A DNA stretch of 64,000 nt from GCA-2862585 sp965661345 (GTDB lineage: Bacteria; Bacteroidota; Bacteroidia; Flavobacteriales; UBA7312). The stretch covers positions 1 to 64,000 of the forward strand of contig CBFIDK010000001.1 in assembly GCA_965661345.1 (NCBI GenBank), in the 5' to 3' direction. The notes under the pieces are model-generated. The model saw only the letters and a list, made by a program, of their open reading frames with translations. It did not search any database and was not told the origin of the DNA. This document shows positions 6,554-15,922 of this stretch, piece by piece (positions within the stretch are counted from its first letter, which is position 1; each line of letters starts with the position of its first letter). Position numbers and translations under genes: made by a program.

Positions 6554-9472
6554 ATGAAAACTAAATTAACATTTATCCTCATCTTACTTGCCTTAGGATG
6601 GATAGTATTTAACGTAACAAAGGACATGAGCAACATTAAAAACAATTATGAGAGCGTTAAGAATGACCCCATGAAATCTCGCATCTATACTTTAGATAAT
6701 GGTCTAAAAGTATACCTAACCGTTTACAAAGATGCCCCCAGAGTGCAGACTTACATAGCAGTTAGAGCGGGAAGTAAAAATGACCCTGCTGATGCTACTG
6801 GCCTTGCACATTACCTTGAACACATGCTGTTTAAGGGTACTGACAAATACGGCACATTAGATTATTCAAAAGAAGCGCCAATGCTTGAAAAAATTGAAAA
6901 TCTCTACGAAGAATACCGTCAAATTGATATGGCGGACACTGAAAACAGAGACAAAATTTGGGCACAAATAGATTCTGTTTCTGGTGAGGCCGCAAAATTT
7001 GCCATAGCCAACGAATACGACAAAATGATTTCTAGTGTAGGTGCAAAAGGAACCAACGCTTATACCTCTGCTGAAGCAACCGTTTACCTCAACGATATTC
7101 CATCAAACCAATTAAAAAAGTGGTTAGACATCGAAGCAGAGCGTTTCCGCATGCCTGTATTCCGTTTATTTCATACAGAATTAGAAGCTGTTTATGAAGA
7201 AAAAAATATTGGAATGGATACAGACGGACGTAAAATGTTCGAAGCCCTTCTTTCTGGATTATTTAAAAAACACACCTATGGTACTCAAACTACCATTGGA
7301 ACAGTTGAGCACTTAAAAAATCCTTCAATAAAAGAAATTAGAAAATACTTTAACAAAAATTATGTGCCAAACAACATGGCAATTTGTATGTCAGGAGATT
7401 TTGATCCTGATTCTGTAATTACTTGGGTGAACGAAAAATTTGGCTCTTTTGAACGAAAAGAAGATCCCGAATTTATTCCTGGTGTTGAAGATCCTTTAAC
7501 AGAATCTATAGTGAAAGATGTATATGGCCCAGATGCTGAACGTTTATACCTAGGCTATCGCTTCCCAGGCTCGAAAGACAGAGAAACACAAGTCATGAGA
7601 ATTATTGATATGATTCTTAGCAACAGCCAAGCTGGACTTATTGACCTAAACCTTAACCAAGGACAAAAAGTATTGCAAGCCAGCTGTTTCCCATACATAC
7701 TTACCGATTATAGTACGCACATCGTATATGGCTCGCCCAAGCAAGGTCAATCGCTTGATGAAGTAAAAGACTTACTAATTGGAGAAGTTGAAAAGGTTAA
7801 AAATGGTGACTTCCCAGACTGGTTAATTCCAGCCATCATTAGTGACATGAAACTATCAAAAATCAAAACATACGAAAGCAACAATTCAAGAGCTGACGAA
7901 TTTGTCAAAGCATTTATTCAAGAAATAGAATGGGAAGATTATGTCAAAGAAATGGATGTTCTTGAAAGCATTACCAAAGAAGAAGTAGTTGAAGTCGCTA
8001 ACAAATACTACAATAATTATGTGTTGGTTAGAAAAAATCTTGGTGAAGATAAAAGTGTCATAAAAGTAACTAAACCCGCTATCACACCAGTTGAAGTCAA
8101 TAGAGATGCACAGTCTGATTTCTTAAAAGCAATTACCGAGGCAGAAGTCAATGAAGTTGAACCAGAGTTCTTAAATTACGAAGACGATATACAACAAACT
8201 GATATTGGCGTTCCTTTTGTACACAAACAAAACACAGAAAATAGCCGATTTAAACTATACTATATTAGTGACAGAGGAAACAATCACGATAAAAAACTTA
8301 GTATGGCTATTGAATACTTCAACTACTTAGGAACCGAAGATATTTCTCCGGCTCAAAAGAAAGAAGAGTTCTATAAATTAGGTTGTGAAGTTTCAGTAAG
8401 CAGTCAAAATGATCAAAGTTATATTTCACTATCAGGACTTGACGATAATTTCGAAGCCTCTGTTGGTCTTTTCGAGAAACTATTATCAAATGTGGTCGGT
8501 GACGAAGAAGCGCTTGAAAATCTAAAAATGGATGTGCTTAAAAAAAGAGCAGATGCCAAATTAAACAAGCGTACCATACTGTATAGCGGAATGAATAACT
8601 ACGCTAAATACGGACCAAACAATCCGTTTACCAATACCCTATCGGACGAAGAAATCATGGCAACCACCTCTGAAGAGTTAATCGAGATTATTCGAAACTT
8701 AACTTCTTATGACCACAGAGTGCTGTACTATGGGCCTAAATCATTTGAAGATGCCTCAGCATCGGTAAAAAGTTTACACCCATTGAAAGATGATCTTATT
8801 CCAATTACAGAAATCAATGATTTTGTTGAGTTGGACATAAACAAGACATCTGTTTATGTAGTGGATTATGACATGAAACAAGCCGAAATTCTAATGGTTT
8901 CAAAAGGAGAAACATTCAACTCTGAAAAAATGCCATTGATTAAATTACACAATGAATATTTCGGTGGAAGTATGGGAAGTATTGTTTTCCAAACCTTGAG
9001 AGAATCAAAAGCTTTAGCATATTCTGTATACAGCACTTATAGCTCTCCAAGAGAAGAAGATAAAGCGCATTACGTAATGGCGTATATTGGTACACAAGCC
9101 GATAAACTAAAAGAAGCCATGATAGGAATGAATGAATTGCTGGATGAGCTTCCTGAAGTTGAAGCAAACTTGGAAAACGCTAAGGATGCCGTCATTCAAA
9201 AAATTCGAACGGAAAGAATCACCAAAGACAGAGTGCTATTTAACTATGAATCAGCCAAACGACTTGGTTATGACTATGACTCAAGAAAAGACATCTATGA
9301 AAACATAGAACAATTCGACATGGCTACTCTGACAGACTTCCACAACAACTATATGAGTGGAAAAGAATATACCATTCTCGTATTAGGAGATAAAGATAAC
9401 TTAGATATAAAAACGCTTAGAGAGTACGGAGAAGTAAAATTCCTGACTTTAGAAGATGTTTTCGGTTACTAA
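6554..9472 (+). CDS. Membrane-anchored M16 (pitrilysin/insulinase) metallopeptidase
   Basis: A 972-residue protein with an N-terminal hydrophobic segment (about 5-20), either a signal anchor or a signal peptide. The zinc motif HYLEH is at 86-90, and the downstream zinc-ligand region TELEAVYEEKN lies at about residue 210. The protein contains two M16 halves: the active N-terminal half (about 45-510) and a degenerate C-terminal half (about 560-960) without HxxEH. That is the usual clam-shell architecture, in which one half is catalytic and both enclose peptide substrates. A periplasmic, membrane-tethered peptidase is likely. Between the zinc motif and its glutamate is an insertion of about 40 residues rich in charged amino acids. 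It follows dnaX by 12 bases. The substrate is unknown. Confidence 0.9.
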   Translation: MKTKLTFILILLALGWIVFNVTKDMSNIKNNYESVKNDPMKSRIYTLDNGLKVYLTVYKDAPRVQTYIAVRAGSKNDPADATGLAHYLEHMLFKGTDKYGTLDYSKEAPMLEKIENLYEEYRQIDMADTENRDKIWAQIDSVSGEAAKFAIANEYDKMISSVGAKGTNAYTSAEATVYLNDIPSNQLKKWLDIEAERFRMPVFRLFHTELEAVYEEKNIGMDTDGRKMFEALLSGLFKKHTYGTQTTIGTVEHLKNPSIKEIRKYFNKNYVPNNMAICMSGDFDPDSVITWVNEKFGSFERKEDPEFIPGVEDPLTESIVKDVYGPDAERLYLGYRFPGSKDRETQVMRIIDMILSNSQAGLIDLNLNQGQKVLQASCFPYILTDYSTHIVYGSPKQGQSLDEVKDLLIGEVEKVKNGDFPDWLIPAIISDMKLSKIKTYESNNSRADEFVKAFIQEIEWEDYVKEMDVLESITKEEVVEVANKYYNNYVLVRKNLGEDKSVIKVTKPAITPVEVNRDAQSDFLKAITEAEVNEVEPEFLNYEDDIQQTDIGVPFVHKQNTENSRFKLYYISDRGNNHDKKLSMAIEYFNYLGTEDISPAQKKEEFYKLGCEVSVSSQNDQSYISLSGLDDNFEASVGLFEKLLSNVVGDEEALENLKMDVLKKRADAKLNKRTILYSGMNNYAKYGPNNPFTNTLSDEEIMATTSEELIEIIRNLTSYDHRVLYYGPKSFEDASASVKSLHPLKDDLIPITEINDFVELDINKTSVYVVDYDMKQAEILMVSKGETFNSEKMPLIKLHNEYFGGSMGSIVFQTLRESKALAYSVYSTYSSPREEDKAHYVMAYIGTQADKLKEAMIGMNELLDELPEVEANLENAKDAVIQKIRTERITKDRVLFNYESAKRLGYDYDSRKDIYENIEQFDMATLTDFHNNYMSGKEYTILVLGDKDNLDIKTLREYGEVKFLTLEDVFGY

Positions 9473-9476
9473 ATAG

Positions 9477-9484
9477 TACATTTG
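9477..9484 (+). promoter_or_regulatory. -7 promoter element of icd
   Basis: TACATTTG matches TAnnTTTG exactly, five bases after the peptidase stop codon and 27 bases before the icd ATG. It suggests icd is transcribed on its own. Confidence 0.6.
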
Positions 9485-9510
9485 CAAACTTAAAAATTGA
9501 ATATAAAATA

Positions 9511-10737
9511 ATGAGCAAAATTAAAGTAGACAATCCAGTAGTTGAGTTGGATGGAGATGAAATGACAAGAATCATTTGGAAATTTATCAAAGACAAATTA
9601 ATCTTACCATACCTAGATCTAGACATTAAGTATTACGATTTAGGAATGGAAAGTCGGGACAACTCCGATGATCAAATTACTGTTGATGCTGCCAATGCTA
9701 TCAAAAAATACAAAGTAGGTATTAAATGCGCTACCATTACTCCTGACGAAGAACGTGTTGAAGAGTTTGGACTAAAGAAAATGTGGCGTTCACCAAACGG
9801 TACCATTAGAAATATTGTTGGTGGCACGGTGTTTAGAGAGCCCATTATTTGTAAAAATGTACCACGATTAGTGCCAAACTGGACGCAGCCAATCTGTATA
9901 GGTCGTCATGCTTTTGGTGACCAATACAAAGCGACAGACACGGTAATAAAAGGACAAGGAAAACTAACCATGACTTTCACTCCTGAAAATGGAGAGGAAG
10001 TTTCATGGGAAGTATATCAATTTGAGGGTCAAGGTGGCGTAGCCATGAGTATGTATAACACAGACGAATCGATTTATGGTTTTGCAAGATCATGCTTCAA
10101 CCAAGCACTTGCTAAAGGATGGCCATTATATCTATCAACAAAAAACACAATCCTCAAAGCCTATGACGGACGATTCAAAGATATTTTTGAAGAAGTCTAT
10201 CAAAACGAGTTTAAAGCTGAATTCGATAAAGCTGGTATTATCTACGAACATAGATTAATCGATGATATGGTAGCCTCTGCTTTAAAATGGAATGGCGCTT
10301 TTGTATGGGCGTGTAAAAACTACGATGGCGATGTACAATCTGATACTGTAGCTCAAGGTTTTGGTTCATTAGGCTTAATGACTTCTACACTTGTTACCCC
10401 AGAAGGAGATGTAATGGAAGCTGAAGCAGCACACGGAACAGTAACTCGCCATTACAGACAACATCAACAAGGTAAGAAAACCTCAACAAATCCTATTGCC
10501 TCTATTTTTGCTTGGACAAGAGGATTGGCATTCAGAGGAAAATTAGACAACAACCATAAACTAATTGACTTCTGTCAAACCTTAGAAGATGTTTGTGTCG
10601 AAACCGTTGAAAGTGGCATTATGACTAAAGACCTAGCGCTTTGTATTCACGGTAAAGACCTAAATGAAAGTCACTACGTCGTTACTGAAGACTTTTTAGA
10701 AGCACTAGATAATGGTTTGAAGTTGAAAATGGGTTAA
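9511..10737 (+). CDS. icd: NADP-dependent isocitrate dehydrogenase (homodimeric, eukaryote-like type)
   Basis: A 408-residue enzyme with the motifs of subfamily II isocitrate dehydrogenase: VVELDGDEMTRIIW at the start, SPNGTIRNIVGGTVFREPI for isocitrate binding (about 95-113), the metal-binding YEHRLIDDMVA, and GSLGLMTSTLV and EAAHGTVTRHYRQHQQGKKT for coenzyme binding. The arginine and histidine of the last segment are typical of NADP-specific forms. It oxidises isocitrate to 2-oxoglutarate, yielding NADPH. Length is normal. It has its own promoter, and a pair of competing hairpins (10766-10799) separates it from the secreted-protein gene downstream. Confidence 0.96.
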   Translation: MSKIKVDNPVVELDGDEMTRIIWKFIKDKLILPYLDLDIKYYDLGMESRDNSDDQITVDAANAIKKYKVGIKCATITPDEERVEEFGLKKMWRSPNGTIRNIVGGTVFREPIICKNVPRLVPNWTQPICIGRHAFGDQYKATDTVIKGQGKLTMTFTPENGEEVSWEVYQFEGQGGVAMSMYNTDESIYGFARSCFNQALAKGWPLYLSTKNTILKAYDGRFKDIFEEVYQNEFKAEFDKAGIIYEHRLIDDMVASALKWNGAFVWACKNYDGDVQSDTVAQGFGSLGLMTSTLVTPEGDVMEAEAAHGTVTRHYRQHQQGKKTSTNPIASIFAWTRGLAFRGKLDNNHKLIDFCQTLEDVCVETVESGIMTKDLALCIHGKDLNESHYVVTEDFLEALDNGLKLKMG

Positions 10738-10765
10738 AAACCATTTTTATTTTTCATTTTAAAAA

Positions 10766-10799
10766 CCTATTTTTATAGGGTTAAATAATAACCCTATAA
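10766..10799 (+). promoter_or_regulatory. Two mutually exclusive hairpins just before a start codon
   Basis: The segment ATAGG (10775-10779) can pair with CCTAT upstream (10766-10770, loop of four T), or can form part of a perfect eleven-base-pair stem with 10789-10799 (left arm 10773-10783, loop AATAA). The long stem ends two bases before the ATG at 10802 and has no T-run after it, so it is a poor terminator. It could hide the translation start of the next gene. Confidence 0.45.
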
Positions 10800-10801
10800 G
10801 A

Positions 10802-13800
10802 ATGAAAAAAATATCACTACTACTAGTATTCACTATCTCTTTAATAGCTTCCTTAAAAGCTCAACAAGCTGGTGACACAATTGTCATTGAATCTTTCAAT
10901 TACACACAAACCTACGGCATTAACCAATGGTCTCCAGGAATGCGAGATACTGTCATTGACTTTTCTGTTTTGCCTGATGTGCCAATCGAAAAAGTACTGA
11001 TGCTGTACAATATGAGGTGCAAAGACAACAAGGTGTCAAACTCTCAAAACAGAGACCAAGGTTGTGGAGAATGGGATGCATCGTGCAACACTTACCTTCA
11101 CGACTCTACAAGAGTAGATTCTTTACTTAACACCCATCCAAATTTTACCATTTCAAACTTTAGTGGAACTTCATTTGACTTCACCACCCAAGAAGTATAT
11201 GACTACTACCTTTACGAGCAAGAAAATATTAATGTAAATAGCGTGACTAATGAAGCTTCTTTCCAAATATCAAATGGTAATTTAACGGATAATGAATCTC
11301 TCAATGGAAGTCAATATTCAGGAAAATCTCAATTCTTATACACAGCCAGCGAACTAATGTCTGCAGGCTTTAGTGCTGGAGAAATAGATGGCTTAGAATT
11401 AGAAAGCACTAATACCTCTTCAATAAACTTCCTTAAAATTAACATAAAACATACCTCATTAACGGAGTTGGACCCAAAAAATCCTAGTCTTAATGATTTT
11501 ACTGAAGTATTTAATTACAATCACAATTTTGTAAACGGTTCAAATAAAATAATTTTCTCAGCACCCTTCGTTTGGAATGGAGTGGACAACCTAATTATTG
11601 AGTTTTCATTCACCAATTCAACATCAACTAGTGCTGTTGAGCTTTTAGCTGAAAACTCATCAAATAACAGCATCTACGCTAACAATGGTTATAGTGTAGA
11701 CTTCACAGGCTATGTTGGTGTTGAAATCCCTGTTGATTCTTTATCTTCTATTTCTGATGAAATTAGCGTCTCGTGTTGGGTTAATGGCCATGCTGATTTA
11801 CTGCCATCAAACACTTCTGTTTTTGAAGCTTACGATGAAACTGACAATAGAACGTTGAATGTACATCTTCCATGGTCTAATAGTAGAATGTATTTTGACT
11901 GTGGTAACACTAGTAATAGTTATGATAGAATTGACAAAGAAGCCAATACAAATGAAATTGAAGGCCAATGGAACCATTGGGCATTTACTAAAAACACCAC
12001 AACTGGTGAGATGAAAATTTATCTTAACGGAACCCTTTGGCACAGCGGCAATGAAAAAACAAAACCTGTTAACATTTCAAAAATGATAGTAGGTAATGGT
12101 ATAAACTTGAACTATAATTACAAGGGTCTAATTGATGAATTAAGAATTTGGAACAAAGAGTTGACGGAAAATGAAATTAATGATTGGAAAAACATTTCAA
12201 TTGATAATTCACATCCTAACTTCAACAACCTAGTAGCTTATTATAAATTTGATGAAGGGACTGATACCATTATAAATGATGATGCAAATGGACTAATGGC
12301 TAACGCGCCAAATTCTTCCATATGGAATAATACACGAGGGAATAAACTCAATCGCTTTTTCACCTCAAACACAAAACGCCCAAAACTCGCATTAGTAAGA
12401 GGGGACTATTCCATAAGCACAACTACTATTACAACGGCCGATTCAGTTTTACAAAATCCTCATGTAGTTAGAGAATATACTATCACTCAAAATAACGGGA
12501 TTTTCGAGGATGATGAAGTGGTTGTAGTTTCAGAAAACAGTTATTGGGGAACTCTTTCTACAGTTTACAATGGAGATAGTGGACAAGAAATTTCATCCTC
12601 AAACGTAAACGCAGAGGGTACAATTAACATTGAAACACTAGAATATTTTGGAAGATATCCATCTCAAATTGGCATAATGTCGTTCGTAACTCCCTATGGT
12701 TTGGGCTTAGATTTAGGTCCAGAAGGAAAAACATGGACATTTGACATGACCGACTACCTGCCTATTTTCAAAGGAAAAAGAAGAATGACTATGAATGGAG
12801 GCGGACAATGGATGGAAGATATGGACATTAAGTTTCTATTTATTTTGGGTACACCTCCAAGAGATGTACTTGACTTTCGACAAATATGGAGACCTACTCA
12901 TAGATCCTATGGCTTAATAGAAAGTGATCGTTACTTTGCGCCAAGAGATGTTAGTCTTCATCCGGATGGAAAATACTTCAAAATTCGTTCTGCCATTACT
13001 GGACATGGACAAGAAGGTGAATTTATCCCTAGACAACACTTCATAAATATTAATGGCGGCTCCACAGAGTTTTATTGGCAAGTATGGAAAGAATGTGCAG
13101 ACAATCCCATTTACCCTCAAGGAGGAACATGGATTTACGATCGTGCTGGCTGGTGTCCTGGTGCACCAACAAATGTTGAACAGTTAGATATTACAGCACA
13201 GGTTAGCAATAATTTTCAAGTAAATATTGATTATGGCGTACTAAATGCTAGTGGAACTTCTGACTACACCGTAAACAACCAAATCGTTACTTATGGAGAG
13301 ATTAACCACAGCTTAGACGCAAGCGTTGTTGAAGTAATAGAACCCTCAAATAGAGTAGAATTTAGTAGGTTTAACTCCATTTGCCATACTCCAAAAGTGG
13401 TAATTAAAAATACAGGTCAAACCGAACTTACTTCACTTACGATAAAGTATTGGATAAACGATGCTCCTAATCCTCACATTTACAATTGGAGTGGAAGTCT
13501 TGAATTTGACGAAAGTGAAATTGTAAACCTACCTTCACCCCTTTCTTTGTGGTCAGCTGTTAACTCATCAGGCAATGTATTTCATGTTGAGGTAACGTCA
13601 CCAAATGGCGGTGCAGATGAATATATCCACAATAATTTTTACCATTCAAAATTTGAAATTCCAGCAGTATTACCAGAAGAAATTGTCATTTTTTTCAAAA
13701 CCAATAACGCAGCTAATGAAAGTAGCTATAAAATAATTGATAGTGAAGGTAATAGCGTTTTAACTAGAAGCGGGATGACTAATGGCACCCTTTATAGAGA

Positions 13801-14251
13801 TACTATACTTTTAGAATATGGGTGCTATACGTTTAGAGTTAATGACACTGGTGATGATGGAATCGATTTCTGGGCAAATAATGATGGAAATGGATACTGT
13901 AGAATTTTTAAAGTCGGAGGAAATTTAGTCAAAACCTTTGAACCTGACTTTGGAGATAATATCAACTTTAACTTCACGGTTGGCTCTCCTTTAAAATATG
14001 AAGACTTGTATGAAACGTCTTCGATAAGCGTTTATCCAAATCCAGTAGATAATATCTTTGTTGTTGAAGGAAAAGAGATTGAAAAAGCTGAAATAACCAT
14101 TCTTGATTCACAAGGGCGAAAAATAGATTTACCGTTTGATGTATCAAAAAATAAAATAACTATGAACGCTGGATTATTATCCAAAGGAATTTATCTCATT
14201 CAAATTAATGGCGATAATATCAATGAATCCAAAAGAATAATTTTAAACTAA
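10802..14251 (+). CDS. Secreted PNGase F-related protein with LamG domain and T9SS sorting signal
   Basis: A 1149-residue protein with a signal peptide (about 1-20, cleaved near LKA-Q). The region at about 34-140, with GCGEWDASCNTYLHD, resembles the N-terminal domain of peptide-N-glycosidase F. About 290-460 is a LamG/concanavalin-like domain. About 630-790 carries PNGase F-type motifs again (VTPYGLGLDLGPEGKTW, GGTWIYDRAGWCPG). About 960-1065 is a beta domain with NDTGDDGIDFWANNDGNGYC. The last 75 residues are a T9SS type A sorting domain (SVYPNPVDNIFVVEG to SKRIILN). It is therefore probably exported and fixed to the cell surface. PNGase F cleaves N-glycans from proteins, but the catalytic residues could not be confirmed by eye, so glycosidase activity is an inference. 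Confidence 0.8.
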   Translation: MKKISLLLVFTISLIASLKAQQAGDTIVIESFNYTQTYGINQWSPGMRDTVIDFSVLPDVPIEKVLMLYNMRCKDNKVSNSQNRDQGCGEWDASCNTYLHDSTRVDSLLNTHPNFTISNFSGTSFDFTTQEVYDYYLYEQENINVNSVTNEASFQISNGNLTDNESLNGSQYSGKSQFLYTASELMSAGFSAGEIDGLELESTNTSSINFLKINIKHTSLTELDPKNPSLNDFTEVFNYNHNFVNGSNKIIFSAPFVWNGVDNLIIEFSFTNSTSTSAVELLAENSSNNSIYANNGYSVDFTGYVGVEIPVDSLSSISDEISVSCWVNGHADLLPSNTSVFEAYDETDNRTLNVHLPWSNSRMYFDCGNTSNSYDRIDKEANTNEIEGQWNHWAFTKNTTTGEMKIYLNGTLWHSGNEKTKPVNISKMIVGNGINLNYNYKGLIDELRIWNKELTENEINDWKNISIDNSHPNFNNLVAYYKFDEGTDTIINDDANGLMANAPNSSIWNNTRGNKLNRFFTSNTKRPKLALVRGDYSISTTTITTADSVLQNPHVVREYTITQNNGIFEDDEVVVVSENSYWGTLSTVYNGDSGQEISSSNVNAEGTINIETLEYFGRYPSQIGIMSFVTPYGLGLDLGPEGKTWTFDMTDYLPIFKGKRRMTMNGGGQWMEDMDIKFLFILGTPPRDVLDFRQIWRPTHRSYGLIESDRYFAPRDVSLHPDGKYFKIRSAITGHGQEGEFIPRQHFININGGSTEFYWQVWKECADNPIYPQGGTWIYDRAGWCPGAPTNVEQLDITAQVSNNFQVNIDYGVLNASGTSDYTVNNQIVTYGEINHSLDASVVEVIEPSNRVEFSRFNSICHTPKVVIKNTGQTELTSLTIKYWINDAPNPHIYNWSGSLEFDESEIVNLPSPLSLWSAVNSSGNVFHVEVTSPNGGADEYIHNNFYHSKFEIPAVLPEEIVIFFKTNNAANESSYKIIDSEGNSVLTRSGMTNGTLYRDTILLEYGCYTFRVNDTGDDGIDFWANNDGNGYCRIFKVGGNLVKTFEPDFGDNINFNFTVGSPLKYEDLYETSSISVYPNPVDNIFVVEGKEIEKAEITILDSQGRKIDLPFDVSKNKITMNAGLLSKGIYLIQINGDNINESKRIILN

Positions 14252-14270
14252 TTCTATTTCTCATTTTTTT

Positions 14271-14304
14271 ACAAGAAGCACCGTAATTGGTGCTTCTTGT
14301 CTTT
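14271..14304 (+). terminator. Rho-independent terminator
   Basis: A perfect twelve-base-pair stem (14271-14282 with 14289-14300, loop GTAATT) followed by CTTTT closes the PNGase F-related gene. A T-run precedes the stem, so it could also work in reverse. Confidence 0.85.
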
Positions 14305-14355
14305 TAAAATTACAGGTTTTTAAAATCGACTGAAGTAAGGTATTTATTTTTTTAG

Positions 14356-14363
14356 TAGATTTG
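14356..14363 (+). promoter_or_regulatory. -7 promoter element of the lipoprotein gene
   Basis: TAGATTTG matches TAnnTTTG exactly, 30 bases before the ATG at 14394. Confidence 0.55.
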
Positions 14364-14393
14364 AATAACTCAAAAATCTAAAAACAGTTTATT

Positions 14394-15365
14394 ATGAAAA
14401 ATTCTTTGTCAGTAGTTGTTCTAGTATTTGTTGTATTATTCACTTTTAACTCATGTGATAAAGAGACTGAAGTAATTGTGATACCTTCAACAATTAACCC
14501 TACTCCAGTAAGTGAACTCACTAAGTTTTTTGAAGACAATTTAGAAGACGCTACACAAACGATAAACATAAACCCCTCTTCCACTCAAACATTTACAAGT
14601 AACAAAGGCATTGTCTATTCGTTTGAGTCTACGACTTTTACAAATTCTGCAGGTGTTGCGGTTAGTGGAAATATTACCATTGAATTGATTGAAGCATTGA
14701 CAAAAAAGGAGATGATGCTGATAAATAAACCAACATTTACGCATAGTGGTGAACTTTTAGTTTCAGGAGGAGTTGTGTATTTAAACGCTACTCAAAATGG
14801 ACAACAACTTAGCATTAATGACAACAATCCAATAACAGTAAATATACCTACCGATAATTATATTCCTATGGATTTCTTTGACGGAAGTTTTGATAGCCAA
14901 GGCGGATTCGGTTGGGATGAAAGTGAAGACGATACGGTCATCACCAACACTGCTGGAAACGACACAACTGAGCAAGGCTTTTGGTTTAGTTTCGACTTTG
15001 AAATTGACTCAATAGGCTGGATAAACTGTGATTATTTTTACAACTCTAGCGATCCATTAACTCAAGTAGAGGTTATTTTACCAGATACCTTTAATGGTGA
15101 TAATTCAGCTGTTTTCATCTATTACGATGATATTAATTCTGTAGCTAGTCTTAATGATTATGATGCGGATGGAACATTTGATTTGGGAGCAAACTATTCA
15201 ACACCAATTGGAATGGATGTTAGCTTTGTAGTAATTTCAGAATCGAACGAAAGTTATTTTTACACCATTGTAAGTACAACCATAGTACAAGACCACGTTC
15301 AAATTATTGCTTCATTAACAGAAGTTACAGAAGCTGAACTAGAGCTCATACTAAACGCTCTTTAA
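14394..15365 (+). CDS. Hypothetical lipoprotein
   Basis: A 323-residue protein with a lipoprotein signal peptide; the lipobox cysteine is at about residue 21 (LFTFNSCDKE). The mature part is acidic and rich in Asn, Ser and Thr. A first section (about 50-150) reads SSTQTFTSNKGIVYSFESTT and GVAVSGNITIELIEALTKKEM. This resembles the carboxypeptidase-regulatory/beta-sandwich-like stretches found in Bacteroidota surface lipoproteins, but no family is recognised with certainty. The residue after the cysteine is Asp, which in E. coli would mean inner-membrane retention; that rule is not reliable in Bacteroidota. It has its own promoter, and its end overlaps the convergent acyltransferase gene by four bases. 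Confidence 0.75.
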   Translation: MKNSLSVVVLVFVVLFTFNSCDKETEVIVIPSTINPTPVSELTKFFEDNLEDATQTININPSSTQTFTSNKGIVYSFESTTFTNSAGVAVSGNITIELIEALTKKEMMLINKPTFTHSGELLVSGGVVYLNATQNGQQLSINDNNPITVNIPTDNYIPMDFFDGSFDSQGGFGWDESEDDTVITNTAGNDTTEQGFWFSFDFEIDSIGWINCDYFYNSSDPLTQVEVILPDTFNGDNSAVFIYYDDINSVASLNDYDADGTFDLGANYSTPIGMDVSFVVISESNESYFYTIVSTTIVQDHVQIIASLTEVTEAELELILNAL

Positions 15366-15913
15366 AAAATCTTAGGATTATACTTTTCTGGATGTTTTGG
15401 ATGAACATTTTTATAGATTTCCTCTATTTTGCTTAAATCGTTTTCCAATTCTCCTTTTGGTTTGAACATCATTTTTACACCGGCTTCTTTAGTACGGTAA
15501 TCTAAGAAAGCGATGGCTATTGGTATATTGGCTCCGACAGCAATATGGTAAAACCCTAGCTTCCAAGAATCTACTTTGGAACGGCTTCCTTCTGGAGCTA
15601 TTCCTAACACTAATTCATCCCTAGTGCTGAATAAATCAACTGCAAAAGATACTAGGTTGTTGTGTTTGCTTCTGTCTACAGCTATGCCACCCATTTTTGT
15701 AAAAATCCAACCATAAGGAAATTTGAACAACTGACTTTTGCCTAAAAATTTGGCCTCAATGCCTAAAATATATCCAAAACATCTGCCAATTATGAAATCC
15801 CAATTGCTGGTATGAGGCGCTAAAATAATTACGTACTTTTTATCTGAAGGAATATCTCCAATGATTTTCCAACCTAGAAGCTTAAGAATTATTTGCGATA
15901 TTGCTTTCTTCAT
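15362..15913 (-). CDS. Lysophospholipid acyltransferase family protein (PlsC-like)
   Basis: A 183-residue protein with the acyltransferase box HTSNWD (H-x4-D; about residues 33-38), GGIAVDRSKH at about 75-84, and the glycerophosphate-binding segment IAPEGSRSKVDSWKLGF at about 104-120. It is shorter than E. coli PlsC (about 245 residues), like the small membrane-associated forms common in Bacteroidota. It would acylate a lysophospholipid or another lipid; the substrate cannot be read from the sequence. It follows the helicase gene by nine bases on the minus strand and is probably co-transcribed with it. Confidence 0.85.
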   Translation of the reverse strand: MKKAISQIILKLLGWKIIGDIPSDKKYVIILAPHTSNWDFIIGRCFGYILGIEAKFLGKSQLFKFPYGWIFTKMGGIAVDRSKHNNLVSFAVDLFSTRDELVLGIAPEGSRSKVDSWKLGFYHIAVGANIPIAIAFLDYRTKEAGVKMMFKPKGELENDLSKIEEIYKNVHPKHPEKYNPKIF

Positions 15914-15922
15914 AAATGGTGT

